Shown in pieces: positions 57,222-64,000 of a stretch of DNA of 64,000 nt (the first letter of the stretch is position 1; every line of letters starts with the position of its first letter). The stretch covers positions 62,001 to 126,000 of the forward strand of contig NZ_JAOSZE010000019.1 in the NCBI RefSeq assembly GCF_025630775.1. The letters are read 5' to 3'. Below the pieces are notes generated by a model. That model was not told where the DNA came from and did not search any database. It worked only from the letters and a program-made list of their open reading frames with translations. This stretch comes from Actinoplanes sp. KI2 (lineage in GTDB: Bacteria; Actinomycetota; Actinomycetes; Mycobacteriales; Micromonosporaceae). The position numbers were made by a program, and so were the translations under genes.

Positions 57222-59594
57222 TCAGCGGTTACGCCACCGGGGCCGGCGCTTTTCGGCGAACGCCGTCAACCCCTCGATCGCGTCCTCGCTGATCATCAGC
57301 TCGTCGAGGGCCGGGCTGTGGTGGGTCACCGCGTCGACCACGTCCGGAATGCCGCGGGTCTCCTCCATCACCTGCAGCGAGATCCGCACCGACGTGGGCG
57401 AGCCGTCGAGGATCTCGGCGGCCAGCTGCCGCGCGCCGGCCAGCGCCTCGCCCGCCGGCGTCACCCGGTTGACCAGGCCGTGGGCGAGCCCCTCGGCCGC
57501 GGTCAGCCGGCGCCCGGTCAGGATCATCTCGTTGGCCAGCTTCGGCGGGAGCATGCGCGGCAGCCGCACCACTCCCCCGGCCCCGGCGATCAGGCCGACC
57601 CTGACCTCGCTGAGCGCGAACTTCGCCGTCTCGTCCGCGACCACCAGGTGGCAGGCCAGCGCGATCTCGCACCCGCCGCCCATCGCGAAGCCGTTGACGG
57701 CGGCGATGACCGGCTTGGTCATGCCGTGCCGGCTGGTCAGGCCCGCGAACCCGTTCTTGGGCACCCACATCGGCTTGCCGGACGCCGAGTAGATCAGGTC
57801 GTTGCCCGCGGAGAACGCCTTGTCCCCGGCCCCGGTCAGGATCGCCACCCACAGGTCGGGGTCGGCGAAGTACGCGGTGAACGCGTGATCGAGCTCGTCG
57901 TTCGCCATCGGGTGCAGGCTGTTGCGGGCCTCCGGGCGGTTGATCGTGACTTCCAGGAGGTGCCCGTCGCGGCGTACCAGAATGTGCTCGTATCGCTCGC
58001 CCAGCACCGCGGGTGACGCGGGGAAGAGCGCGTCCATCGCCTCCGGGGAGACCGCCACCCGGTTGCCGAAGCCGAACGACCGCACGTAGACCCGCTTGCC
58101 GATCGGCTCGTCGGCGCCGAGCAGCTCCACCATCGTGGCATCCCGATCATCAGTACGGGACACGAACCGTCGCCCGTCGGACTCGAGGCGCCCGATCACG
58201 ATGCCGGTCCGCTTCCCGTCTCGGGCATGCCGGACGGTGTACGTCTCGATGGTCGCCCACCCGTCCGCCTGCCGCGCCTCGACGGGTGCCGGCCACGAGT
58301 CGATCTCCCGCTGCAGAGCCGCCGAGTCGTCGGGCCGCCAGGCCGACGGCGTCGTCGTGTAGACGCCGGCGGAGTACTTGCTCATCGTGCCGCCGTTGGC
58401 GCCGACGAACCCGTAGCTGCCCGGCGACCGGCGCGCCAGCTGCACGGTCGAGGCGATCGCGTGCATCGAGTAGTTGTTGCCGGCCCCGCCGAAGAACGGC
58501 AGCCCACCGGTCACGGTCAGCCCGCGCGGGTCGTCCGCGGCCAGTCCGAACGCGTCCGCGACGGTGAACACCGGCGCCGGGAAACAGCTGTACAGATCGA
58601 TGGTGGCGACCTCGTCCATGCCGATGCCGGCCACCTCGAGGGCGTGCCGGGCGGCCAGCACCGACGCCGGGCCGGCCGAGAGGTCGGCCCGGTCCATCAG
58701 GTCGCGCTCCCGCAGGTCGGCGTGGCCGGGCAGGAACACCCACCGCTCGGCCGGGATGCCCAGTCGCCGCGCCGCGCCGACCGAGGTGAGCAGCACCGCC
58801 GCGCCCTGGTTCACCTTTTCCCGGGCGACCACATAGCGGGTGTACGGGTCGGCGATCGGCCGGTTGGCCGCGCTCGGCGTGACCAGCTCCGCCGCGCTGC
58901 GCTCGACCGGCGCCGCCGCGTGCGGGTTCGCCGCGGCTACCTTGGTGAACGGCTCGAACAGCGCGCCGATCGACGCCGCGTACTCCTGCCGGGTCTGCTT
59001 GAGCCGGGCCCGCCGTGCGTTGTCGAACAGCGCGTACTGGCTCGCCGCGTCGGTCAGCCCGTGCGCGGCCTGATGCATGCTGACCAGCCCGCGCAGCCCG
59101 TAGCCGCGGTCCTCCAGATCGCCGTCGACGTGCTCGGTGAAATCGGGCTTCTCCTCGGCCTTGGCGTACCTCTCGATGGTGGAGATCGCCTCCGATCCGA
59201 AGAGCAGGACCGCGTCGCAGGACCCCGCGGCGATGGCGGCCGCGAACTCGTTGACCAGGTGCTGCGGGCTCTGCCCACCCGCGACCTCGAGCACGGCACG
59301 GCGCGGCGCGACCCCGGCCCGCGCGGCAACCGAGCGCGGGAAGTTGTCCGACCGGCCGAGCGGCGCCCGCGCCATCGGCATCGAGTTCTCGAACTGCCGG
59401 GTGCCGGCCACGGTGTCGATCGCGGCGGCCACCGCGGCGGGATCGGCGCCGGTGTCGGCGATCGCCTCCGCGGCGGCGTCGGCGGCCAGCTCCACCGGCG
59501 ACCGGCGCCGATAGCCGGGCTCGTCGAGGCGCTCGGCGGACTGACCGACGCCTACCACGATCGGTGTCCGCGGGTCGAGGTCGTGCGATGTCAC
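57222..59594 (-). CDS. thiolase-like / enoyl-CoA hydratase fusion protein
   Basis: A 790-aa chain joining two acyl-CoA enzymes. Residues about 1-440 are thiolase-like (IVVGVGQSAERLDEPGYRRR; GGQSPQHLVNEFAA; PFFGGAGNNYSMHAIA; GANGGTMSKYSAGVY). The nucleophilic Cys of classical thiolases is not at GGQS, as in the mycobacterial thiolase-like group, and 440-525 matches the extra C-terminal domain of that group. Residues about 528-790 are a crotonase (VTINRPEARNSLHPMAN; AVNGFAMGGGCEIALACHL; SEVRVGLIAGAGGVVRLP) with both catalytic Glu positions kept. GTG 59594 has GGAGA upstream. Divergent from the TetR-MBL operon across twin operators. Confidence 0.9.
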   Translation of the reverse strand: MTSHDLDPRTPIVVGVGQSAERLDEPGYRRRSPVELAADAAAEAIADTGADPAAVAAAIDTVAGTRQFENSMPMARAPLGRSDNFPRSVAARAGVAPRRAVLEVAGGQSPQHLVNEFAAAIAAGSCDAVLLFGSEAISTIERYAKAEEKPDFTEHVDGDLEDRGYGLRGLVSMHQAAHGLTDAASQYALFDNARRARLKQTRQEYAASIGALFEPFTKVAAANPHAAAPVERSAAELVTPSAANRPIADPYTRYVVAREKVNQGAAVLLTSVGAARRLGIPAERWVFLPGHADLRERDLMDRADLSAGPASVLAARHALEVAGIGMDEVATIDLYSCFPAPVFTVADAFGLAADDPRGLTVTGGLPFFGGAGNNYSMHAIASTVQLARRSPGSYGFVGANGGTMSKYSAGVYTTTPSAWRPDDSAALQREIDSWPAPVEARQADGWATIETYTVRHARDGKRTGIVIGRLESDGRRFVSRTDDRDATMVELLGADEPIGKRVYVRSFGFGNRVAVSPEAMDALFPASPAVLGERYEHILVRRDGHLLEVTINRPEARNSLHPMANDELDHAFTAYFADPDLWVAILTGAGDKAFSAGNDLIYSASGKPMWVPKNGFAGLTSRHGMTKPVIAAVNGFAMGGGCEIALACHLVVADETAKFALSEVRVGLIAGAGGVVRLPRMLPPKLANEMILTGRRLTAAEGLAHGLVNRVTPAGEALAGARQLAAEILDGSPTSVRISLQVMEETRGIPDVVDAVTHHSPALDELMISEDAIEGLTAFAEKRRPRWRNR

Positions 59595-59609
59595 GAAGGT
59601 CTCCAATAC

Positions 59610-59660
59610 TGAACGCTTCCCGTTCACTTATCGCGACTGTATCCTGACGGAATCCGTTCA
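59610..59660. promoter_or_regulatory. twin TetR-type operators
   Basis: Site 1: TGAACG-CTTCC-CGTTCA (59610-59626), perfect. Site 2: TGACGG-AAT-CCGTTCA (59645-59660), one mismatch. Both share TGAnCG...CGTTCA arms and lie between the divergent fusion gene and tetR. Confidence 0.75.
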
Positions 59661-59678
59661 GCAATATGGAGATCGCGA

Positions 59679-60287
59679 ATGACCGCACCGCCAACCGCAC
59701 CCGGCCGGCCCCGCGACCCCGAGGTCGACCGCCGGATCGCCCGGGCCGCGCTGGACGTCTTCGGCGACACCGGCTGGGCCGGTTTCGCGATGGAGGCCGT
59801 CGCGAAGCGGGCCGGCGTCGGCAAGGCCTCGCTCTACCTGCGCTGGAGCAACAAGGAGGCGCTGCTCACCGACGCGCTGACGGCGGGCCTGCCACAGGTC
59901 AGCGACGTGGACACCGGCACCCTGCACGGCGACCTGGCCGAGCTCGCGACCCAGATCCTCGACCTCTACCTCGGCCCGGCCAGCCGCGCCGCGATGCGGC
60001 TCAACCTGGAAGCGCACACCATCCCCGGCGTCGCCGAGCACTATGAAGCCATGCGTACGGCTCAGGTGCTCGCCGCCCGCGCGATCGTCCGGCGCGGCAT
60101 CGACCGGGGCGAACTGCCCGGCACGGTCGCGATCACGCTGCTGCTGGACACCCTCGTCGGCGGCGCGATGATGCACGCGATGACCACCCCGGCGGACAAG
60201 CGCGCCGCCCTGGCCGGCGACACCGCGTCGCACGCCCGGCGGCTGGTCGACTTCCTGCTGCACTCCGTCACCGCGGGCCGCGCATGA
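59679..60287 (+). CDS. TetR family regulator
   Basis: A 202-aa repressor with HTH FAMEAVAKRAGVGKASLYLR, preceded by DRRIARAALDVFGDTGWAGF. The C-terminal domain resembles the TetR_C subgroup linked to lipid and acyl-CoA genes (LDLYLGPASRAAMRLNLEAH). ATG 59679 has GGAG 7 nt upstream. ATGA overlap with the MBL gene and twin operators before it support control of both this operon and the divergent thiolase-crotonase gene. Confidence 0.9.
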   Translation: MTAPPTAPGRPRDPEVDRRIARAALDVFGDTGWAGFAMEAVAKRAGVGKASLYLRWSNKEALLTDALTAGLPQVSDVDTGTLHGDLAELATQILDLYLGPASRAAMRLNLEAHTIPGVAEHYEAMRTAQVLAARAIVRRGIDRGELPGTVAITLLLDTLVGGAMMHAMTTPADKRAALAGDTASHARRLVDFLLHSVTAGRA

Positions 60288-61315
60288 TCGTCACCGGAGA
60301 GGCCCAGCACTGGGCCTGGCAGCAGCGCGTCCTCCCGCCGGTCGAGCAGGTCCGCCCCGGCGTCTGGTCGATCCCCGTCCCGATCCCGCACAACCCGCTG
60401 CGCTACACCCTGTGCTATGCGTTCCTCGACGACACCGGTGTGCTGCTGGTCGACCCGGGCTGGGAGTCCGCCGAGGGCCGCGACGCGGTGACCGCCGGGC
60501 TGCGCGCCGCCGGGGCCACGGTCGCCGACGTCACCGGCGCGCTGATCACCCACGTGCACCCCGACCACCACGGGCTCAGCGGGTGGCTGCGCTCGGTGTC
60601 CGGCGCCTGGATCGGCATGCACCCGCTGGAGGCCCGCTCGCTGCCCGGCCGGGTCTGGCGCGACCTCGACCCCGCCACCGACCGGGCCTGGCTGCTGCGC
60701 CACGGCGTACCGGAGGACGCGGCCGGGGCCCTGACCGTCGATCCGGAGCGGATGAGCCAGCTCCTCGGCATGGCGGAGCCCGACCGTACGTTCGAGGACG
60801 GCGACCTGCTGCCGCTGGCCAGGCACGAGCTGCGGGCGGTCTGGACACCCGGGCACACCCCGGGTCACCTCTGCCTGCACGACGCGGCCGCCGGCATCCT
60901 GCTCACCGGCGACCACCTGCTCCCCCGGATCAGCCCGAACATCGGCGTGCACCCGGGCGAGGAGGGCAACCCGCTCAGCACCTACCTGGCGTCGCTGGAG
61001 CAGACCGCCAAGTTCGCCGACGAGGAGGCGCTGCCCGCGCACGAGTACCGCTTCCGCGGCATCGACGCCCGCGCCGCCGGCCTGATCGCCCACCACGACG
61101 ACCGCGGCCACGAGATCCTCGCCGTGCTCGGCACCCGCGGCGAGTCGACGGCCTGGGCGATCGCCGCCGAGCTGACCTGGTCGCGCGGCTGGGACGCGCT
61201 GCGCGGCATGCTGCGCCGGATGGCCCTCGGCGAGACCCTGGCCCACCTGCGCCACCTGGCCGCCACCGGCGCGGTCCGCTCGGACGGCGGCACCCCGGAG
61301 CTCTGGCGCCGCTAG
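60284..61315 (+). CDS. MBL-fold metallo-hydrolase
   Basis: A 343-aa metallo-beta-lactamase-fold protein. Zinc ligands: LITHVHPDHHGLSGWL (H-x-H-x-DH), PGHTPGHLCLHD and LLTGDHLLP. C-terminal region (about 260-343) is a helical, winged-helix-like part (LRGMLRRMALGETLAHLRHL) found in the LACTB2-like branch, whose members act on thioesters or RNA. In this acyl-CoA context a thioesterase or related hydrolase is plausible but not proven. Coupled to TetR (ATGA); overlaps the LysR stop by 4 nt. Confidence 0.88.
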   Translation: MIVTGEAQHWAWQQRVLPPVEQVRPGVWSIPVPIPHNPLRYTLCYAFLDDTGVLLVDPGWESAEGRDAVTAGLRAAGATVADVTGALITHVHPDHHGLSGWLRSVSGAWIGMHPLEARSLPGRVWRDLDPATDRAWLLRHGVPEDAAGALTVDPERMSQLLGMAEPDRTFEDGDLLPLARHELRAVWTPGHTPGHLCLHDAAAGILLTGDHLLPRISPNIGVHPGEEGNPLSTYLASLEQTAKFADEEALPAHEYRFRGIDARAAGLIAHHDDRGHEILAVLGTRGESTAWAIAAELTWSRGWDALRGMLRRMALGETLAHLRHLAATGAVRSDGGTPELWRR

Positions 61316-62226
61316 ATCTGCAATTCGCCGCGGGACCAGCGCTCGCGGACCGCCTCCACCAGGCCGGTGACCACCCGGTCGGCGACCCGCGCGCCCAGCC
61401 AGACCAGCCCGAGGTGGAACGGCGGCCCGTCGGCCAGCGGCACGATCGCGAACGCCGGGTCGTCGAAGATGCGGGCCGAGCCGCCGGTGTCCGGCGCCAG
61501 CGTGAAGGTCAGGTCGCCGGTGCGGCGCACGTGCCCGGCCAGCATCGCCGAGTCGGCGCCAGGCAGCATGCGCACCCGGCGCAGGCCGCGGCTCAGCAGC
61601 GCGTCCCGCATCTGCTCCATCGCCGCGGGCTGCAGGCTCAGCGGGAACGTCACCACGGTCCGGTCGGCCAGGTCGGCCAGCGACAGTTCGGCCCGCCCGG
61701 CCAGCGGGTCGTCCCGGCGCATCGCGACGAAGAAGCGGTACGCCGCCAGCGGCACCGCCTCGACCGCCGGGTCGTCGACCGGCAGGTGCACCACGGCCGC
61801 GTCCAGCTCGCCCCGGCTCAGCGCCGGCAGCAGCTCGGACGACGGCGCGAGGGTGACCTCCACGGTCCGGCCGGGGTTGCCCTTCTCCGCGCACTCGACC
61901 ACCGCGTCCAGGATGGCCGGCGGCGACAGGTGCGAGCCGCCGAGCCGCACCACCCGGCTCTCCCCCGCCGCCACCAGCTGGATCTCGCTGCGCAACCGGT
62001 CGAACTCGGCGAGCAGCGGCGGAACGCGGCGGGCCAGCTCGCGCCCGGCCGGGGTGAGCTGGATGTGGTGGTAGCCGCGGACGAACAACTCCGCGCCCAG
62101 CTCGCGTTCCAGCTCCTTGACGATGCGGCTGACCGGGGAGGCGGTCATGTGCAGCCGCTCGGCCGCCCGGCCGAAATGCAGCTCCTCGGCGACCGCGAGA
62201 AAACAGCGCAGCTGGGCGACCTCCAC
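61312..62226 (-). CDS. LysR family regulator
   Basis: A 304-aa regulator from GTG 62226 (VEVAQLRCFLAVAEELHFGR, AAERLHMTASPVSRIVKELE). The start is chosen because the extra residues of the longer frame do not belong to the HTH. The effector domain runs from VVRLGGSHLSPPAILDAVVE to the end. Divergent from the CoA-transferase gene, with a 17-bp palindrome between, so it probably controls that gene in response to an acid or acyl-CoA. Confidence 0.88.
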   Translation of the reverse strand: MEVAQLRCFLAVAEELHFGRAAERLHMTASPVSRIVKELERELGAELFVRGYHHIQLTPAGRELARRVPPLLAEFDRLRSEIQLVAAGESRVVRLGGSHLSPPAILDAVVECAEKGNPGRTVEVTLAPSSELLPALSRGELDAAVVHLPVDDPAVEAVPLAAYRFFVAMRRDDPLAGRAELSLADLADRTVVTFPLSLQPAAMEQMRDALLSRGLRRVRMLPGADSAMLAGHVRRTGDLTFTLAPDTGGSARIFDDPAFAIVPLADGPPFHLGLVWLGARVADRVVTGLVEAVRERWSRGELQI

Positions 62227-62290
62227 GCACCCATCCTGCGGTGCACAACGATCACCCGGCAAGAAAGCGGGACGGCCACGTTGCGGCCGG

Positions 62291-62307
62291 CGGCACGTAA
62301 CGTGCCG
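62291..62307. promoter_or_regulatory. 17-bp palindrome, probable LysR site
   Basis: CGGCACGT-A-ACGTGCCG (62291-62307), perfect, 65 bp from the LysR start and 78 bp before the CoA-transferase start. Confidence 0.65.
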
Positions 62308-62384
62308 GAAACAGCGATTTACGGCCTTCGGGGCGCCCGGTCATCGTGTGAGCTACCGCACCGCACCCGCCGAGGAGGCCCGCC

Positions 62385-64000
62385 GTGGACGAGAACCTGC
62401 CGCTGACCGGAGTCCGGGTCGTCGAGCGCACCGACGGTCTCGGCGAGACGACCGGGCGGCTGCTCGCCGACCTGGGCGCCGACGTGATCCGGGCGGAGCC
62501 GGCCGGCGGCGCGGCGTCCCGGCGTCGGGAGCCGGTCGTCGACGGCGTGAGCCTCTACTACGCCACGCACAACGCCAACAAGCGGGCCGTGGTGGCCGAC
62601 GGCGACGATCTGCGACGCCTGGTCGACACCGCCGACATCTACCTCACCGACGACGCCTCCTGGCTGCCGCCGCGCCGGCCGGGCCTGGTCATCGTGGCGG
62701 TCACCGACTTCGGGCTGACCGGGCCGTACCGGGACTGGCAGGCGACCGAGTGGACCCATCTCGCGCTCGGCGGCGTCCTCTCCCGCTCGGGCCTGCCCGG
62801 TCGCGCGCCGTTGCTGCCGCCGGGTTCCCTGGCGTACGAGTCGGCGGCCGCGCAGGCGGCGTGGGCGGCCCTGGTGGCCTACTTCGCCGGCACCGGCGAC
62901 CTGGTCGACGTGTCCGTCTACGAGGCGACCGCCCAGGTGCTCGACCCCGGTTACGGCATCGGGGGCAGCGCGACCGGCGGCGTCCCGGCCGCCGACGGGC
63001 CGCGCGGGCGCCCCGACGCCCGGCACCTCTACCCGATCTTCCGGTGCGCCGACGGCTGGGTGCGCATCTGCGTCCTCGCCCCCCGCCAGTGGCAGGGCAT
63101 GTTCACCTGGCTGGGCGAGCCGGCCGAGTTCGCCGACCCGGCCCTGGCCAACCTCCGCAAGCGTTTCGCGGCGGCGGGCCGGATCTACCCGGCGATCGGC
63201 CGCCTCTTCGCCGGCCGCACCCGGTCCCAGATCGTCGCCGAGGGCCAGCGCTTCGGCGTGCCCACCGCCGCACTGCTGGAGCCGACCGAGGTGTTGCACG
63301 CCGAACAGTTCGCCGCCCGCTCGGTCTTCACCGCAATTCCGTCGGTCCCCGGCGCCCTGATGCCCAACGGCTACCTGGAGGTGGACGGCCGCCGGGCCGG
63401 CATCCGCTTCCCCGCCCCCTCGCACGGCCAGCACACGGCCGAGGTCCTGGCGGCCGTCCCGGCGGCCCCCGCCGCTCCGGCCGGCCCGGGACGCTCCCGT
63501 CCGCTGGCCGGGCTGCGGGTGCTCGACCTCGGCGTCATCGTGGTCGGTGCCGAGCTGGGCCGCCTCTTCGCCGACCTGGGCGCCGAAGTGATCAAGGTGG
63601 AGAACAGGGCGTTCCCGGACGGCAGCCGGCAGACCTTCGACGGCTCCGCGCTCAGCCCGTCCTTCGCCTACGGCCATCGCAACAAGCTCGGGCTGGGCCT
63701 CGATCTGCGCGCGCCGGAGGGCATCGCGCTCTTCAAGCGGCTCGTCGCGGAGTCCGACGTGGTGCTCTCCAACTTCAAGCCCGGCACGATGGATTCGCTC
63801 GGCCTCGGCCACGACGAGCTCGCCGCGATCAACCCCGGCATCGTGGTCGCCGACTCCAGCGCGTTCGGGCCGACCGGCCCGTGGAGCAAGCGGATGGGGT
63901 ACGGGCCGCTGGTCCGCGCCACCACCGGGCTCAGCGGGCTGTGGCGCTACCCCGGCGACGAGGCCGGGCACAGCGACGCGTCCACGATCTACCCCGACCA
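62385..64000 (+). CDS. CaiB/BaiF family CoA-transferase, tandem domains, 3' end outside window
   Basis: Open from GTG 62385 (GAGGAGG 6 nt upstream) to the right edge without a stop, at least 538 codons. The first family III CoA-transferase domain (about 1-355; GVRVVERTDGLGETTGRLLA, DLGADVIRAEP, IVAVTDFGLTGPYRDW, HLYPIFRCADGWVRICVLAP) is followed by an Ala/Pro linker and a second domain from about residue 374 (LAGLRVLDLGVIVVGAELGR, LFADLGAEVIKVENRAFPDG, YGHRNKLGLGLDLRAPEG). Such double-length proteins carry both halves in one chain. They move CoA between acids, for example in degradation of carnitine, bile acids or steroid-like acids. Divergent from LysR. Confidence 0.9.
   Translation, partial: MDENLPLTGVRVVERTDGLGETTGRLLADLGADVIRAEPAGGAASRRREPVVDGVSLYYATHNANKRAVVADGDDLRRLVDTADIYLTDDASWLPPRRPGLVIVAVTDFGLTGPYRDWQATEWTHLALGGVLSRSGLPGRAPLLPPGSLAYESAAAQAAWAALVAYFAGTGDLVDVSVYEATAQVLDPGYGIGGSATGGVPAADGPRGRPDARHLYPIFRCADGWVRICVLAPRQWQGMFTWLGEPAEFADPALANLRKRFAAAGRIYPAIGRLFAGRTRSQIVAEGQRFGVPTAALLEPTEVLHAEQFAARSVFTAIPSVPGALMPNGYLEVDGRRAGIRFPAPSHGQHTAEVLAAVPAAPAAPAGPGRSRPLAGLRVLDLGVIVVGAELGRLFADLGAEVIKVENRAFPDGSRQTFDGSALSPSFAYGHRNKLGLGLDLRAPEGIALFKRLVAESDVVLSNFKPGTMDSLGLGHDELAAINPGIVVADSSAFGPTGPWSKRMGYGPLVRATTGLSGLWRYPGDEAGHSDASTIYPD

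Noticed and set aside
62319..63971. 550-codon minus-strand open frame at the right edge
   Set aside because: Antisense to the CaiB/BaiF gene, which has a ribosome site and family motifs but no stop inside the window.
1..64000. Prophage, insertion sequence or biosynthetic gene cluster
   Set aside because: No integrase, transposase, terminal inverted repeats, structural phage genes, polyketide or peptide synthases, and no tRNA-like attachment site were found.

Overview
The window is a gene-dense, very GC-rich stretch with strongly GC-biased third codon positions, many GTG starts, leaderless start sites (TAnnnT followed 6-7 nt later by ATG/GTG), F420-type (deazaflavin) nitroreductase-like proteins and partner-switching sigma regulation. 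Together these point to an actinomycete, most likely Micromonosporaceae (Actinoplanes-like); that placement is an inference from style and gene content, not from a marker gene. I see no rRNA, tRNA, CRISPR array, insertion sequence, prophage or plasmid functions. It reads as chromosomal accessory DNA made of many short regulator-plus-target units.

Layout. 0-6.2 kb: tail of a SEC-C protein, a YncE-like lipoprotein, an unknown protein, a minus-strand group of exported proteins (seven-repeat HAF protein, a 78-aa peptide with a 45-bp internal repeat, a 50-aa exported peptide), a membrane protein, a shortened DUF4240 protein and an LPxTG-type ALF-repeat surface protein. 6.2-12.2 kb: FAD monooxygenase, MFS exporter, MarR regulator with deazaflavin reductase, a DUF6929-like protein, NUDIX, a second deazaflavin reductase, and a small SEC-C gene with an in-frame TGA. 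12.4-16 kb: a large secreted malectin/sugar-dehydrogenase-like protein and two small proteins. 16.3-23.1 kb: GNAT, a TetR/epimerase/darcynin group, MarR with a drug exporter, a GT-C-like membrane protein and a VOC protein.

23.1-26.6 kb holds a divergent NUDIX-winged-helix regulator, SPFH protein and NAD-kinase-like protein around a clear operator, followed by a Usp protein. 26.7-29.9 kb: a PadR operon in which every junction is a 4-nt overlap, a DUF2231-Rieske protein and a GAF-PP2C phosphatase. 30.0-36.2 kb: TPP enzyme, FAD/FeS 2-hydroxyacid dehydrogenase, enolase-superfamily enzyme and a stray MrpE subunit. 36.2-40.2 kb: methionine aminopeptidase, small XRE protein, APH-like kinase and GH15. 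40.3-44.0 kb: a one-antiporter, Mbh-type Mrp operon whose E subunit is the stray one upstream.

44.1-51.1 kb is a signalling block: a SigB/F-type sigma factor fused to a STAS domain, a STAS-HATPase fusion, CheR-PAS-coiled coil-PAS, CheB, two PRC-barrel proteins, an atypical NRAMP-like transporter and an exported protein, with a divergent CDF transporter next to it. 52.1-57.2 kb: SDR, flavohemoprotein, HxlR/DoxX, and a LysR gene divergent from a threonine-dehydratase-like gene. 57.2-64.0 kb: acyl-CoA metabolism, with a thiolase-crotonase fusion facing a TetR-MBL operon across twin operators, then LysR facing a tandem-domain CaiB/BaiF CoA-transferase that runs off the right edge.

The units most worth following are the NUDIX/SPFH/NAD-kinase locus, the sigma-STAS plus CheB/CheR block, the thiolase-crotonase fusion, the split Mrp complex, and the small exported-peptide operon near 3 kb.
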